From: Anseranas semipalmata
Lineage: Eukaryota; Chordata; Aves; Anseriformes; Anseranatidae
NCBI GenBank assembly: GCA_013399115.1
Contig: VXAA01000962.1
Location: 1 to 64,000 of the forward strand
Direction of reading: 5' to 3'
DNA: 64,000 bases
Shown here: in pieces, positions 11,325 to 24,899 of the stretch
Numbering within the stretch: the first letter of the stretch is position 1
Layout: every line of letters begins with the position of its first letter
Notes under the pieces: model-generated
Database searches by the model: none
What the model saw: only the letters and a program-made list of their open reading frames with translations
Told to the model about the DNA's origin: nothing
Position numbers and translations under genes: made by a program

Positions 11325-14300
11325 AGATCTAAACAACCTTTTTTTCTTTTTCTTTTCTGAAATGTGTATCTTATTTCATTTCCACGTCACTGACCCTGGA
11401 AGCTGTTTCATTTTCATATTTTGCCAGACCTCTATGTCCTCTTGGAGAGAAATAAATATTCTCAAACTGTGAGGGCTTGAACAGTTTCTGTTTGCTGATT
11501 AAAACTGGAAAATATCAACCTTGACTTTGGTCCTTTAAAAATTAAGCTCTTCTGCACTTCTGTTGTTGTTGTTGTTAAAATATTCTAAGTACACCTCCAA
11601 AATCTCCTAAAAGTGAAATTAACATCTGGTGCAGGAACTTCCTTGCCAACTTTTATCCTCATGGCAATGCATATTTTAGCCTAAATTTCACCTCAGAATG
11701 AAAAGGCAGAGGTGACAGCAGTGATTCAAGACCTGTCAGGTTATGTTTACCTGTCAGGCTTCTTTCTATCATCTGCCAACTAATTAAGGTAACCTTGTCA
11801 CAGAATTAAATTAACATTCAAGTGCAATGACAGAGCTTTAGATATCCTGGTTAGAGGTTAGCCCATTTCTCTCTTCTTGGCTGCAAGTGGCTGTTGCACA
11901 CATGCTTTCTGCTGTCCCACTGAAACTATTTTCCATTGCAATGCTGAAACATTTTAAACACAAATACTCTTTCCTCTTGTCTTCAGAGAGCCACTTTTTC
12001 CTCTGCTTTCTTGTTGAATTTTATGTACAGTAGCCAGACAGAACAAGGGTTGCAAAGTGGAAGGATCTTGGGTAGCAAAAACACAGGAGAGTAAGTCGGG
12101 ATATGGTACCCAGTTTCTCTGGCTTTATTACAGACATACTGTGCAGCCATCAGCTGCTTGGTTGAAGACATGTTTCATAAAAAAAAAAAAAATTAATTTT
12201 GTCAAATGAAACTCATGTTTGCTAATGAGATCTTTGAAAAAAAAATCTGACCATGAAAATTATATTTGAAATTTTAAAGTGCTGAGCATTTTACAAAATT
12301 TGTTAAATGATTGGTAGGTTTACCTGCATGCTTTGCAGTACGTTGATTCTTCATCCATATAACGATGTGTTGCTTCTTACAGATGTTTGGAGCAAAGGAA
12401 GCCATTGCTATCTAGAATGCTCAAAATGTAGTGACTGAAGGTTTGGACGGCTTCACAAAAGATAAAGCCTCTCATCTTGTGAGCAGTGTTAATTCTAAAG
12501 GGAAGTTCTGCTTCCAAGTCACCTCAGAAAAATCTCTAAGACAAACACATTGAATGGGTAAGAGCATATCCTAGTGCGTACTTGTAAAGCCCATTTTCCA
12601 TGTGATTTTAACATCTGAGAATTGTGTTTAATACAATTAAGGTAAACGGGACACCCTGGGAACTATAGTAAGTTTTCTGGAAACAGTGCAGAAAGTCCCC
12701 AGTACTAATACTGGAACTGAATTGAATTATAAAGTAGACTTATTTATGAAAAACTGAAGTAAAAGAGTTGGACAGACAGTACAACCACTTGAACAGTGAA
12801 AATATGACAAGTGAAAAAGTAAGCCAAAGTAGCAGTGTCAGCTAAAAGTGGAGTTAGCTGTGAATTTTACACTCTACAGGGAGGGTAGAACTCAAGACAG
12901 AAAAAATCATTTGCAAGCTCATGCAGGCACAAGAACAAATGATAAGAGATAAAAACACACTTGCTTATGTTAGAGGTAAATAAGGTATATTGGAAATGAA
13001 TGCTGAATTAATTAGCAGTGCTTGGAGCAATCATTTTGCAAGAGTACCACATGAAGAGAATGCAAGAGAGGAATTAAATCATGTAAATCCAACCAGGATG
13101 AGATTGGTTGTATTCAGAAGAAGCAAGTCATAAAAGCAGGTAGGGAAATGAAAGTGAGGAAAGTATCTTGATGAAGTGCCAATACATTTGCTGAAGTGAC
13201 TTGTTATGGAAGGCATGTTTGATTGCTTTCCTAAGTCAGAGAAAGTACTAAACAAGTGTTGTAAAGCTTTGCAGAGCTTATATCTAAATGTGGAGAAGTA
13301 TTAAGCTCAGCACAAATTATCCAAGTGAAATGGTGCTGTAGAATATGAAGCCTTGGCATAGATTACTGAAAGCATCTGGAGAGACTGAAATTTAGAGGTT
13401 TCATGATAGGAAAGAATGGAGTTAATGGAAAGCTTGCTGCATGTACTTTCTTGGAAATTTAAAGAAAAGAGGTAGCTACTGGAATGGTCTTTGTAGAAAT
13501 ATAAAAGGCGCACAGATATGTAATGAGAATGAGCAAGCTGGTTTGGAGCACTTTTTATATGCTGCCTCTGCCGAAAAAATGTGCTCAAAAGTGAGAAAAT
13601 ATGAAAATACGAATACGCTATTACTTAGTGAGATGTGCAAAAGCTTGTGATGTCATATTAGCTAAATGTTATTAATAGCAACACTTTCTTACATAGCCAT
13701 GAGTTACAGTGATCATTGGTAAGACTGAAGCCTCGGTAGGCGGTGAAAGGTATCCTCCTGAAAGGAGAGCAGAGGACAAGACCTTAGAAGAAGCGTCTCT
13801 AATACCTTTCTGCTTGTTTTTTCTTCACACCTCAGGTCTGCTGAGTAACTCTGTTCTTTCAAGAGTCTTGGATAGTCGCAGTGTGGGAAATCAGTATGCT
13901 TCAGTTTCTGGAAATTCAGTTGATGAAATTTAAAAGTTGATCTATTTAGCTGATCAAATGGTTGGCTGCTCTGTGAAAGGATATAAGGAAGGAATAGGGC
14001 ATTTTAGTGCAGGTTGTTGCAGTCAAAGTCATGCTGGGGAAAAAAAAAAGCTGAACTTTGCTAGTGTGGCATATAAGCACCTAAGGACAGTATTAGTAGG
14101 ATGGTCCTAATATGACAGTGACGAGACAATTGTAGGAGAGGCTATAGGCCTCACATTCAGACAGGATTTACCAGGAAGCAAATTTGCAGGAGATGCTTGT
14201 CTACGGACATGGTAAAGAAACCTCCAGATGTCAGTAACTCCATCCAAGGAAAACTGCAAAAAAAGAATAGCTTTCATGACTTTAGTCTCTTCTCTAAAAT

Positions 14301-15056
14301 GTCTGTCATTATCAAAAAAGTACTGTAGCATTTGGGAATACAAAACACAGAGAAAATGTATTAGGCACCTACTCAAATATGGGAAAATAACCTACATTGT
14401 ACACATGTTCAGATTTCCACATCTTTTCATAGGGAAGTGTAGCCTGTACGTATGCAAAGCATATGTATAGACAGACACTAGAGCATGTCTTTGGTTCTCC
14501 CGCCTCACCTTTTGGAACAGTCAAAGGTCTTTGTTCCAACACCTTCAATGCTCAAGTTTATGACTACACCAATTTGATTATGGCTATCAGTCAGGCAGCA
14601 TGTTAAATCCTTCCTAAGATAGACGTCATATTACTCATTCTACCACTTTTACTGGTAGACCAAATAGGCTAAACGCTGAATCTAACAGTTGGACTTTTCA
14701 TTTGAAGAGTCCACATCACTTACCCAATCCTTGACTTGTTCTGCACCCTGCCACCAAATACTCACTTTGCAACGCTTGTTTTTTGTGTCACGGTTTTGAG
14801 TGATTTAGAGTAACCCATGTCCTCCCAGCTCAGCTGTACAGATACAGAATGGTATGTTAGGTGTTAGGTATTCTCCTAATGATTTTGTTTTACAGACATC
14901 TGTTGGAAGATACAGGATTCTTCATATTTTGAAATGCATACTCAGGCAAGGAAGATTTTCTAGTGAGAGTGGTTTCTCTCCAGGACTAAAAAGCAGTATT
15001 GACTTACTGAGATTTATAAAAGCACTCTTTAACCAGTCCCTGTCCATGTGCTTTTC

Positions 15057-15088
15057 AAAAAACAAACAAACAAACAAACAAACAAAAA
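15057..15088 (+). repeat. (ACAA)n microsatellite
   Basis: CAAACAAACAAACAAACAAA is an uninterrupted tetranucleotide tract. Confidence 0.85.
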
Positions 15089-18000
15089 CCCACCACACAT
15101 ATCTAGCACAAAAGATCAATTTAAAATGGATATTTGTCCTAAGTCAGAACTTACTCATCCAGCCTACTGCATGTCTGGGAAGACAAAAACAAGAGATGCT
15201 CCCTGCAACACAAAATGTTTACTGACTTTGATTGATCAGAAGAACAAATGAATTCTGGAACCAAGTTTTACCCAGGATGAAGAGCTTTAGGTACCCTCTG
15301 ATGAAACTCCAGTTTTAGGATCTCATTTTCACTTTTATGAAGACAATTGTGACAGTTTTACAAAAAGCAGAGCTCCAGAATCTATTGGGCTATATGGATT
15401 GATCACACTTCATACCTGATGTTTCTGAAAAGCAATAGAAAGCCAGTTATGCATTATTTGATTATTGCTGTAAGGCATAAATGTCTTCAGTGAATTAATA
15501 GAAATTGCAGACAAATATTTTGTTTCCAGAAAAATCAATAGAATCCATATTTTGCTACATAGTTCTATCATCATGAAGGAAATTAAACAAGTAAATATTG
15601 CAAATAAATTATCAAACACATAAAAATAGCGGTAATCATCCTTTCAGGGGATAATGACAACAGCATAAAGAGCACAAAGAAGAAAAATAGCATTCGGTCT
15701 CGTCTGTCCACTCTGAATTCTAGCTATATTTTAAAGCACCTGTCCTAATTTGCATCAGCTTCAGCTGGACACAGGCCTATAATTTTGCTTTTAGAAAATG
15801 GAGGTCAAGAAGAAAGGTTGAACATAGCAAAGTCATCTCCTGCTGAAGTATGATACTTTCCTGGAAATCCCCGCAGCCTGAGCTAGCCTTAAACAGGGCT
15901 TTTGCTCCAAAGACCACTGAGTCTTTTCCTGTCATCTACCAGCATGAAGGAATGCCAAGCGGCATTTTTCTCTCCTGAAAGCTTTTGATTTTATTAAATC
16001 TGACCCTGAATTAACAGATGTGCTCAAGGAATTTTTCATTTCCAGCAAAGTAAGCCAAACCTAAAGTAGAGTGGGTCTGTGGCTTTGACAGCTGAGAACT
16101 GACTGAAGCAATATCTCATTAAAATAACCTTTGAGGTCCTCAATTATAAACTCACTGTTGCAGGTGTGCTAGAGAGAAGCAACTCACCTTCTGGTGGATT
16201 TTCATTCTGGAATGGGCACAGACACTGCGCTGTTTTGCAGGTCTTGGTCCTGGATGTGTTACACAACAAACCACTTAATAACACCTCTTGATTCTTGATG
16301 TAATTTTAGCAGATCTTACACATGTGAAGATCAGACACACATTCAAAGCTAAGCTGATTTTCCTTCCATAAGCTTGTCAGGCCTGGGAAATGCTGAACTG
16401 GAGCTCCTTGCGTGCAGAGCATCCTCTTTTGGTATCCCTCCAGTGGGGGAACAGTAATCTTTCTTACACATTTGCTGTTAACCAGGTTTTTTCCTCCTTC
16501 CATCCAGTCCCCATTACTTCCCTGCTGGTTCATTGGCTTGTGGGCACACCCATGCTCTGTAACGCTTACCAAACTGGCCTTGGATGCAGCTCATGCTCTC
16601 CTTTCCTCACTTACCATGTGCTGTTCATGCCTCAATCTACAGCTGTTTAATTGGTTATACTTTATCCCTCCTGTGTCTGGATGAATATTTTTGCTCACAC
16701 TGATTGCTGACACCAGGCAGTAGTGTGAGGCTCAGCAAATCCCCAGTTAAGAGTGATAAATATTAAGATGGCTACAGAAAGATGGGTAACAGATTTGCTG
16801 CTACAGAAGTTTTTAGGATGATTTTTGCAAAAACTGCTAAAATAGGCTAAAGACCAGACAAATCCAGACAAGGCCTGAGGCTTAATACACCCTGTTATTG
16901 TTAGAAGGTTTAAAAGTTACTATTAATAAAAAAGCGTCATTTTCATTAATACCATTATTGGTTGGCAGCCTTTTCCAACCTCAGCCTATTTCGGCGGCAG
17001 TGCCTGAACTTGGGGAAGCGCTGGCTCCTCCGCAGCTCTCCATAGTCTTGCACCTCAGCACCCTTTGCCTTAGAATATTTTATTGAAAGAGGGAAAAATA
17101 GAGACCTACCAAGGAGGTAAAGACAGCATCCAATTGTGCCCCGCATCATTCCTTGCTCTGCCAGCTACGCCAGCCAGCTCTGCAAGCAGTTTCTGTGATT
17201 TAACCTTGCCACAAATTACTATCTCACTTAGGACCTATGAAGTCCTTTAACTTATGGGAGACTCCCAGAACAGCTTCTTCACTTTACAGTTGACTCCAAA
17301 AATCATAAGCAAAAGAAGTGTTTTGATGTTGTTGTTGTTTTTATTTTTTGGGTATAACTTTCGCATCCTGTGACTGGTTGCTATTGCTTTATGGTGAAGC
17401 AGTTTCTTGCCCCAGGCACCTAATTGGTGCAGCCGTCCACGTGTTACAAACTCTTCTCTGCTTCACAGCATGCTTTTTTGGGCAGAAATGCCTCCCAGAC
17501 ATAATGAAATGACTAACGCAAGCTGTACATGTTACAGGCCTGCCCACTGGTCATTCCACTTGTCTTTCCTTCTCTCCACTGCATGTTCACAGAGCACATC
17601 TCCCTTTGTAGCTCCTTCTCCCCTCTGGAATAATTTTGCAGGTAGGATCGCTCTGAGTCATCAGCCACTAGATCCATCCATATGGCACAGAAGAGCAAGT
17701 AGCACCTGGTACATCTTTGTTAATAGTGTCTGAATTACCTGATGTTTCCGATGGTTTGCCTAAGCTGAAATTGCTCCAATCTGTTCCTGCTGTAAAAAAA
17801 TACTTCTATTGCCTTTTAGCCAAAATCACATATTGAAACTATACCAGAAGACACACACCAAGAAAACAGCAGCTAAGATGTCTTTAAACAGTTCTGTAGA
17901 CACCGAATCCCAGGCTGAGTTTCTGCGTTAGGTTGGGTTGCCACGCTGAAGGTCACTCCACATGATGGCACCGCCACCTGCCTGACCCCACTGCCCTGCT

Positions 18001-20102
18001 TCAGCTTGCTCTTCGGTCAGCACGGTGACATGCACACCTCCTGTCTGGCTTCCCAAGCATGAATCTGTTCTCTGAGAGCTGACAAAAATATTGCTGGCTG
18101 TGCTGTGGGGCTCAAGCAGTGCTTTGGTAGGCGGCCCTGCGAGGGGCAGTAGGTGCCACCAGTGAGGGCAGAGAGTAAATCCCTGGGAGTGGAGAGTCCC
18201 AGTCTTTCTGGGATAATTCATGATTCCTGGATGTGCTATTGGAAACACGGGAAAACATTAGACAGGTAATTTCCCAGCTTTTACCACACTTAATTCAGCA
18301 GGTGAGCTTTAGCTGTGACTAAAGATGCTCTGGTTTATAAAACTGTTTTTATTTTAAAACCCAAAGTTTATACAGCAGACAAACCTCACACTTAAACTAT
18401 GGCATGGCAGAGGGACAAGGCAAAAGATAGCCATCATTTTGTCACTTTAGGGAGCGGCTCCAAAAAACTCTGGTCTTTTAGCACTTTTTTAACCTTAAAT
18501 TTGCTGATTTGCATTAAGTAGGTATGCATACCTTTAACTAGAGATGGTATATACAGCTACCCTGATAGATATGGAATTTCGTAGTCTACAATATTACATT
18601 ATTTGTATTTATAAATTTTAACAACACCTGTAACAGTGTTGTTTAATCAGATCTTTATCTTAACCTACACATATAAATCTAATTTTAGCAAGTCATAACA
18701 ACTTGCCTCAATCTGTCTTTTTCAATTATATATATGTTCTTTTACTTAACTCAAAACACATTCCACAGATTGTTACATGAAAACTTTTATTGCCCTAAAC
18801 CCTAATTACGAAAAAAAAAAAAACAACCACCACAGAAAACACAAACCACATCCCTTGGCTGTGGGAAGGGAACCCATGCTTTTCCCCTGAGTTAACAACT
18901 GTGGCTTTAATTCACCTGATGTCTGGCTTTCAGCCCGAAATTCCCTTCTTACTGATGTAAAACACTGACTATGCCCCGCGTGCCTCCTGAGGGAGAGCAC
19001 GGAGCAGCCTGCGGCCTTCACCTCTGCAGTCCCGGGCCCAGCACCTTCTTCACACAGAACCGGGCCTAGGCCTAACATGCTATTGGACTATGCGTGTTTA
19101 AAGTATCCAGTATTTTATTTTTAAAATTGGCTGCAATGCAGATTTTGTTCAGGGCATGTCATTATCTGTTTCTACTAAACGAGTGCTTTTTTCTCTGTCA
19201 CGCATGAGCTGTGACTGCAAGAGCAGAATGAGTTACTGAAATGCGGGCATTCGTTTTGCACCTGGATTTTGGTAATGGGAGTGGATCACAGTGACTGTTA
19301 CATTACTAAAAGGGACCCAGAGGAAAAAATGCCATTTCGAGAGTGGACTTCTTATTCATGTCCAAATTCTCCTCTGTCCGCACCACCCCAATAAAAAGTC
19401 AAACCCATGGTAGTTTAGAGGATTTTTTTTTTTTAAAGGAAAAGGGTGTAAATCTTTTTTCCAAAGTGACAAATTTGCTATATTAAGCTTCCTATAGTAG
19501 ATACTCTTTTTTTCTCTCTCTGTTGATGTCAAATAGAGGTAATAATCAATCGTGTCTCTATACAGCAGCCTGAGTTCTCTGTCACACATTTACTCTTCAG
19601 CCTTGATATGTTATTAACATTTTCTGCCTATATAACACTCATGTACAGTACTAAATTATTTAAAAAGAAACTCTCATAGGGGCTATGTATAAATGAAAAG
19701 CCGTATGTGAATTAACACTTTAATTGAATTTGTGAAAAACAGTGAGTCAGCAAAAAGCTGCAATTTTGCTTTCCTAGATTTAGTGGTAGGTTTGACATAT
19801 TTCCTGTCTGAAAAAGAACGGTATCTGTGTCTGAAACTACTCATCAGGATACTGAAATTAACTGCGACAATCAGTCACTGAGTGTACTTTTTATCCAAGT
19901 CAATTTCTTAAAACAGTAAAAATAAAATTACAGAGAGCTAAAGGCTATAGAGTAAATGTTGACAGACAGATCCTAAGAAATAACCAGCCTTTTTCTTCTT
20001 CTAGCTGCTAGTGCACTGCAACCCTCAGTGTGGTGGTTGGGATGGCCTTGATGCTTTCATCCTTTGAGATGGCCGCAGCAACAGTCTTTGACTCTTTTCA
20101 CT

Positions 20103-20180
20103 TTGGGCCTGACCCACTTCTCACTGAAGTTGTTGGAAGTCTTTCCAGGGACATCTGTCGGCTTTAAAATGAGGTGTGAG
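20103..20180. repeat. Old palindromic dispersed-repeat relic
   Basis: TTTGGGCCTGACCCACTTCT followed by CACTGAAGTTGTTGGAAGTC and TTTCCAGG resembles the amniote palindromic repeat whose arm reads GGGCCTGATCC...CCCATTGAAGTCAATGGAAG. The second arm is largely lost. It lies in the intergenic region downstream of CTNND2. Confidence 0.4.
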
Positions 20181-23100
20181 CTAAAGGTTTAAGCTTTGCG
20201 AGAGTTTAGCGTGTGCTGTCTTCTTGGAAACCAATACTAATGCCCACAGAGGAAGGAAACTGATTTTAAAATTGCATTAAAAGTACCAAAAGTAGGCTTG
20301 ATTGAGAATCAATTTTAAGAGTAATGCATAGGCATGGTGTCCTGCTAAAGGGCTGTGCCAGGCCAACACCATGGCCCTCATGCATGGGCCTTGTTGGACT
20401 TGTAGAGGGCCATGGTGTGCAGATCCAAATGACACGGCCCTGTCAAGATGGTGCAAAACCTGGGGGAGTGCTGGGGAGAAAGAACTTGAAGTGCTCGGCT
20501 TAGCTGGAGTCTTGGGCCTGGGCCTCAGAAGACATAATCCTGGAAGTGCTCCTAACCCAGGTGTATCAACAGAGGTGACAGTCACTGCTTGTCTCCTGGT
20601 CTTTTTTGAACATCCTCAGCAGTGGTGATGCCTCCCTGTAAGCCAATGGCAGCTGCGTGCTTCAGTCCCATTAGACCGGAGAAGGCAGGAAACTCATGTT
20701 CCTACTTCAGAATAAATGTCTGAAACTGGCTTTAGGCCATTATTTGGAAACTGGTGAGTCCTCTGGAAAAGGAGGTGGCACAGCACAGTTCTTTAGGAGA
20801 TGCCCGTCTCACCTGGCCTGGAGGGAGAACACTGGGCTTTGAGATGCAAGTGACTGGAGCCGCTTCTCAACTAGCTTGGGTTCAGACACACCTGTGCTGG
20901 CTCTAGCCCGGCTGATAGTAAAGGGCTTGTGCAAGCCGGGTCCTCGATGGGATTGTGCCCTGTGTGCACGGTGTCTGTGTACTTGCTGGGGAGACAACAC
21001 TCTGCCATTGAGGATGGTGGCAGAGGAATTTGCAAAGAGTTGCCTCTGTTTTAGCTGTCTAGTCTTTTTTTTGACCTAAAGCCTCTGATCAAGAGTAATC
21101 CCCCTCCTCTGTCCTTCATAGCAGCTAGCAGCTGCAGTCGCTGTTCTTGTGCCCAGTGTGCTCTGCTCTTGGGTTGTTGCCTTGCAGGATGGAGCTGGAG
21201 GTGCCCAGTGGTGGCCCGTGACTTCCCTCTGCTGTTCCCTCTTGCTTTGCTAGCGTAAAGCTTTCTGTGCAGCATGCCACTCCTATTAACTCTCCAGTGC
21301 ATCAGCTTGTTAGTGATATTTGGTGATCTCAGTGCACAACATATTGTTGGGCCTCATTCCACTGTTGGTCTTTATGGGTGTGTATATGTCTGCACATGCA
21401 AGCTCTGTGTATCTGTATGCTTATGCCTCTTGTTTTACTCTCCCCTCCAACCTGGAGTGCTGCCTTCACACCCCCCTCTCCTCTCCCCACTCCCCATGAT
21501 ACAAGCAGCAACACTAAGCTAAGACCTCTTTCTGCTTGTTGGCAGGAGAGGGCAAGTAACAGGGGCAGAGGAGTTGAGAAAGCCTCTTCTGCAGCACTTT
21601 GTCTTGCACAGCAGCCTATGCTATGCCAAGGTAGAAAAAAATAGTCAGCACTCCTAATTTTAGTTGCAAGTCTCCCTGGCGAGACAATTCTGCAGTCTTA
21701 GGCAACCTAGTCCCAGGAAACACTTTTTCCTGAGCTGCTACATGTACAGCACGCCAGGATCCTCAACAACGCACAAGTAAATTAATGGCTTTCTCTGAGT
21801 TTCTTGGCCATAGCCTACATAACATTGGTGCCATGATCATATTTTTCAGTATGTTCCCATCCAGTGGCACCAGCTTGATGTTTTCAGCTTTTTCTACAGC
21901 TGTAGATAACCTCTCTTGCTGTAAGAGGTGGCAGCAAAGCTTTTGCAGCCTTAACTAGGGGTGAATTGGGTATTGATACTGTTCTCAAAAATACCTTTCC
22001 CCTCTGCTTGCTGTTTTACGTTGTAGTCAAAAATCTGATGGCTGGTAGGGGGGTGTGAATGACTTGACAGATGATTCATATCCAATTAATAGTTAAAATA
22101 AGTGAATTGCAGGGCATTGTTGGTTGTGTGAAGCTAGGAATCAACCTATGGAGTCAACTTCTGAGTTTAAACATATTGCACTATGACCAGCAATTCTCCA
22201 CAATACAGTAGGATTTATTAATAGAAAATATGTCAATATGAGTTTGTCTTTGTACATGTTAGCAACATGTACAGTGAAACACAATTTTTTTCTCAATCTA
22301 TATTGTTATAGTTCTTTTTGTGTTATTTGACATAACCATTTATATTTTGGGCTTAAATATGTTATTTGTCAAAATGTACTTTCAGTGTTAATATACCTTT
22401 AAAATCATAGTTTATCTTTTAAATATTGACTTCACTTTTTTTTTTTCAAATCAATATTGCTCATGTTAGTGCAAATTTGTTAATCTTGAGATAGGTTAAC
22501 CATTCCTTCCAGACCATAAACAGCATTTAATAAAACAGTGAGATTTATATAGGTCTACACAACTGATCAAGATTCTAATGCGAAGCTTGTTAAAAAAAAA
22601 AAAAAAATCCAACATTTTACAGTACATCAATTGCATTTCATACATTTTTTTGGAACAGTTTTGCTTCTTCTCTGTGTGTGATCTAGTACAAGAATGAAGG
22701 GAACAGCAATAGGTAATGATACTTTCCTCAATATTTAAAAGAATGCATCATAAATATCCTGCTCAGTATGTCAGTAGTGTTGGATTTCCAAGCCTGAAAA
22801 AGAAGCCAGGTAATTCCACACCTTCTCAAAACTCAGTACAGCAAGAGTGAATATTATTAGTTGGAGCACTTGCCACTACGGAAGAATGGAAACAAAAGAA
22901 CACAAACTATAGACAAAAGGTATTTTATGCCACTTCATCAGTCTAAAAAGTCTCACTTGAGCAATGGTCAACATTTGACTCCAACTAATTTCTAAGAGGA
23001 GCTGCAAGGGGGCAATATGGGAATATAAGTAGTTTGAAGAATGGAAATAAATCCAATTTACAGTAACTTTATGTCTAAAGAACTTTAAATAGAACCATGG

Positions 23101-23197
23101 GTCCCTTCGGCCTTTTTGCAATCCTGCGTCTGAAGAACTGCATGAATCTGGTGGTTATCAGGCAGGCAAGAAGAACTTCAAGTTGTGAGTGACATTC
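20181..23197. other. Intergenic DNA just downstream of CTNND2
   Basis: 20.2-21.8 kb is noticeably more GC-rich than its surroundings and contains the 14-bp stem-loop. 21.8-23.2 kb is AT-rich. No gene recognised. Confidence 0.6.
20366..20418. repeat. Perfect 14-bp inverted repeat (stem-loop)
   Basis: ACACCATGGCCCTC at 20366-20379 pairs exactly with GAGGGCCATGGTGT at 20405-20418 across a 25-nt loop. It is not part of a repeat family I recognise. Confidence 0.9.
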
Positions 23198-23203
23198 TTT
23201 ATT
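23198..23203 (-). terminator. Alternative distal poly(A) signal AATAAA
   Basis: TTTATT on the plus strand gives AATAAA on the minus strand, about 2.36 kb past the CTNND2 stop. If used, it would extend the 3' UTR through the homopolymer tract at 23.9 kb. There is no further support beyond the hexamer. Confidence 0.25.
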
Positions 23204-23877
23204 AAAAAAAAGTTTTTATACTGAAAATGTGCTTTGTTCAAAAGAGCACTGCAAATGTCACTTATTAAAATCAATGTAATAAATAAAATATAAACAACCT
23301 GTGTCCAAAACTATGAATAATATTTTCATCTACCTCACTATACATCTGGCCCACTGTGCCCCTCCCACCCACCCTTTTTTAAATGTTTTAAAAATTTTTT
23401 TGCATGCGATTTTTTTCCCCCTGTTTACTACAAAGAGCAGATAAGGTTACATATCGTACACCGGGAAAAGCTGCCGAAAAGATTAAACTATAGTCCTAGA
23501 TTACCAAAAAACCAATTCTACATCACAACACCTGCCTGCATGAACTACTCGGTCTGCATCCTACAGAGCAGGCAATGATCTGCAAAAGACTTCTCCCCCT
23601 GCACACAGCCAGAAGTGTGCCAGGTGATGTTGAGACTATTACAATGACTAATCACAGAAATGTTTGCAACCTAAAACAAATTCCTTAATTGTAGTTTAAG
23701 CAATTTACAACTACTCCTTTTGTGTTGGGTCTTATTCGGTGGAAACTGTATGCCAAACTCTTGGCTAAATCAAAGAAATGCTAGATTCTTTTATTTTTTT
23801 TACTTCCAAAATCCAAACAGCTAAGATTAATATGCCAGTTCTTCTGGTCTCCTAGCCTAGTTTTGATTTCTTCTCTT

Positions 23878-23878
<1 letters not shown>

Positions 23879-23928
<50 letters not shown>

Positions 23929-23965
23929 TTCTTTCTTTCTTTTTTTTTTTTTTTTTTTTTTTTTT
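23879..23965. repeat. T37-A11 homopolymer junction with (CTTT)n and T25
   Basis: On the plus strand there are 37 T (23881-23917), then 11 A (23918-23928), TT, CTTTCTTTCT, and T25 (23941-23965). The T/A junction is self-complementary. It sits at the probable poly(A) site of CTNND2. Its length is likely to be polymorphic and hard to sequence. Confidence 0.9.
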
Positions 23966-23970
23966 AGGGT

Positions 23971-23976
23971 TTTATT
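23971..23976 (-). terminator. Probable CTNND2 poly(A) signal AATAAA
   Basis: TTTATT on the plus strand reads AATAAA on the transcript strand, about 1.58 kb past the stop codon. The genomic sequence immediately downstream in the transcript is an A-rich tract (23965-23879), so cleavage would fall inside it. Such a tract also makes oligo-dT priming artefacts likely, so cDNA ends here need care. Alternative hexamers are at 23795-23790 and 23203-23198. Confidence 0.5.
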
Positions 23977-24480
23977 TTAAATGCACGGAAATGGCCAGTA
24001 TCTTTCATATTTGAGGAATGTTTTCTGGGTGTTGGGTTTTCTTTTTGGTATGGGTTAAAATAAATGATTGTCCTAATGGTTCAGGAGTTGGACCCTTCTG
24101 TAGCCTGAAGAGTTTGGAGACTCCAGACTTTAGTCTGTTGGGTCTTTGTTTTCCATTCCCTCAGGGAGATGGCAAGATCAAACTCTCTCTTCTTTGAGTA
24201 CTTGCTGGTTGGTGGCTGGAGAGTAATGAAATTTCTTCCCTCAAGAAAAGATCAAGAGATGCGATTTTGAAGGAAATGGCACCTAAGGGTGAAGGACTCA
24301 GTGAAAAACATCCAACCCCTTCCTTTGTGAGTATGTGGCCTAACAATTTTGAATTGCTATCAATGGTTAATAAAGTGAGTAAGAGAAAGCACATACTGGA
24401 GTTTCCACTGTTTAAAAAACTGAAAATCAAACAAAAACTGAAGTTTGAACAAGGAAAACATTGGATGAAAATAGGTCTTA

Positions 24481-24523
24481 CACCACACAAACGCACACGC
24501 TCAAACACATACACACACACACA
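24481..24523 (+). repeat. (CA)n-rich microsatellite in the CTNND2 3' UTR
   Basis: CACCACACAAACGCACACGC leads into ACATACACACACACACA. In the transcript this reads as a GU-rich run. Confidence 0.8.
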
Positions 24524-24847
24524 GGATACTATGCATACGTGGACACACACAAGTAAGAATGTATATTTGTATGATAGATTCTTGGAAATAGACATTCTTA
24601 GCAAATATGGATGACAGATCAATTGTAATTTATTTTCTTTTAACACTGTATCATCATAAAGAAAACTGGTATAAATGAAAAAAATCTATTTCAAATATCT
24701 ACATCTAAAATTTTAGGCAGTGAAAAAGCACTTTGTTGACAAGGAGTGTGGAATGATGAATGTTAATTGTCAGAAACTGCTGAATGCCTTTTTTTTAGTT
24801 GCCACAAACAAATTCACATATCAGAACGACAATACTGCTAAATATTC

Positions 24848-24899
24848 CTTTTTGTTTGTTTTTTTTTCTTTTTTTCTTTTTCTTTTTCTTTTTTTTTTT
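24848..24899. repeat. T-rich low-complexity run in the CTNND2 3' UTR
   Basis: TTTTT tracts are interrupted by single C or G bases over about 50 bp; in the transcript this is A-rich. Confidence 0.85.

Larger units (their letters stand above)
5093..20102. other. Intergenic DNA with no recognised gene
   Basis: Unique, mostly AT-rich sequence downstream of CTNND2. It holds the possible conserved stretch at 5870-6130 and microsatellites near 7.55, 9.7, 11.3 and 15.07 kb. No exon with paired splice sites and a recognisable protein, and no RNA gene, was found on either strand. Confidence 0.65.

Noticed and set aside
14854..15225. 123-codon plus-strand open frame
   Set aside because: Runs through an ACAA microsatellite (Lys/Gln/Thr/Asn repeat) and has no coding signature.
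24161..24646. 161-codon minus-strand open frame
   Set aside because: It lies in the CTNND2 3' UTR, is translated largely from CA-rich and low-complexity DNA, and has no recognisable domain.
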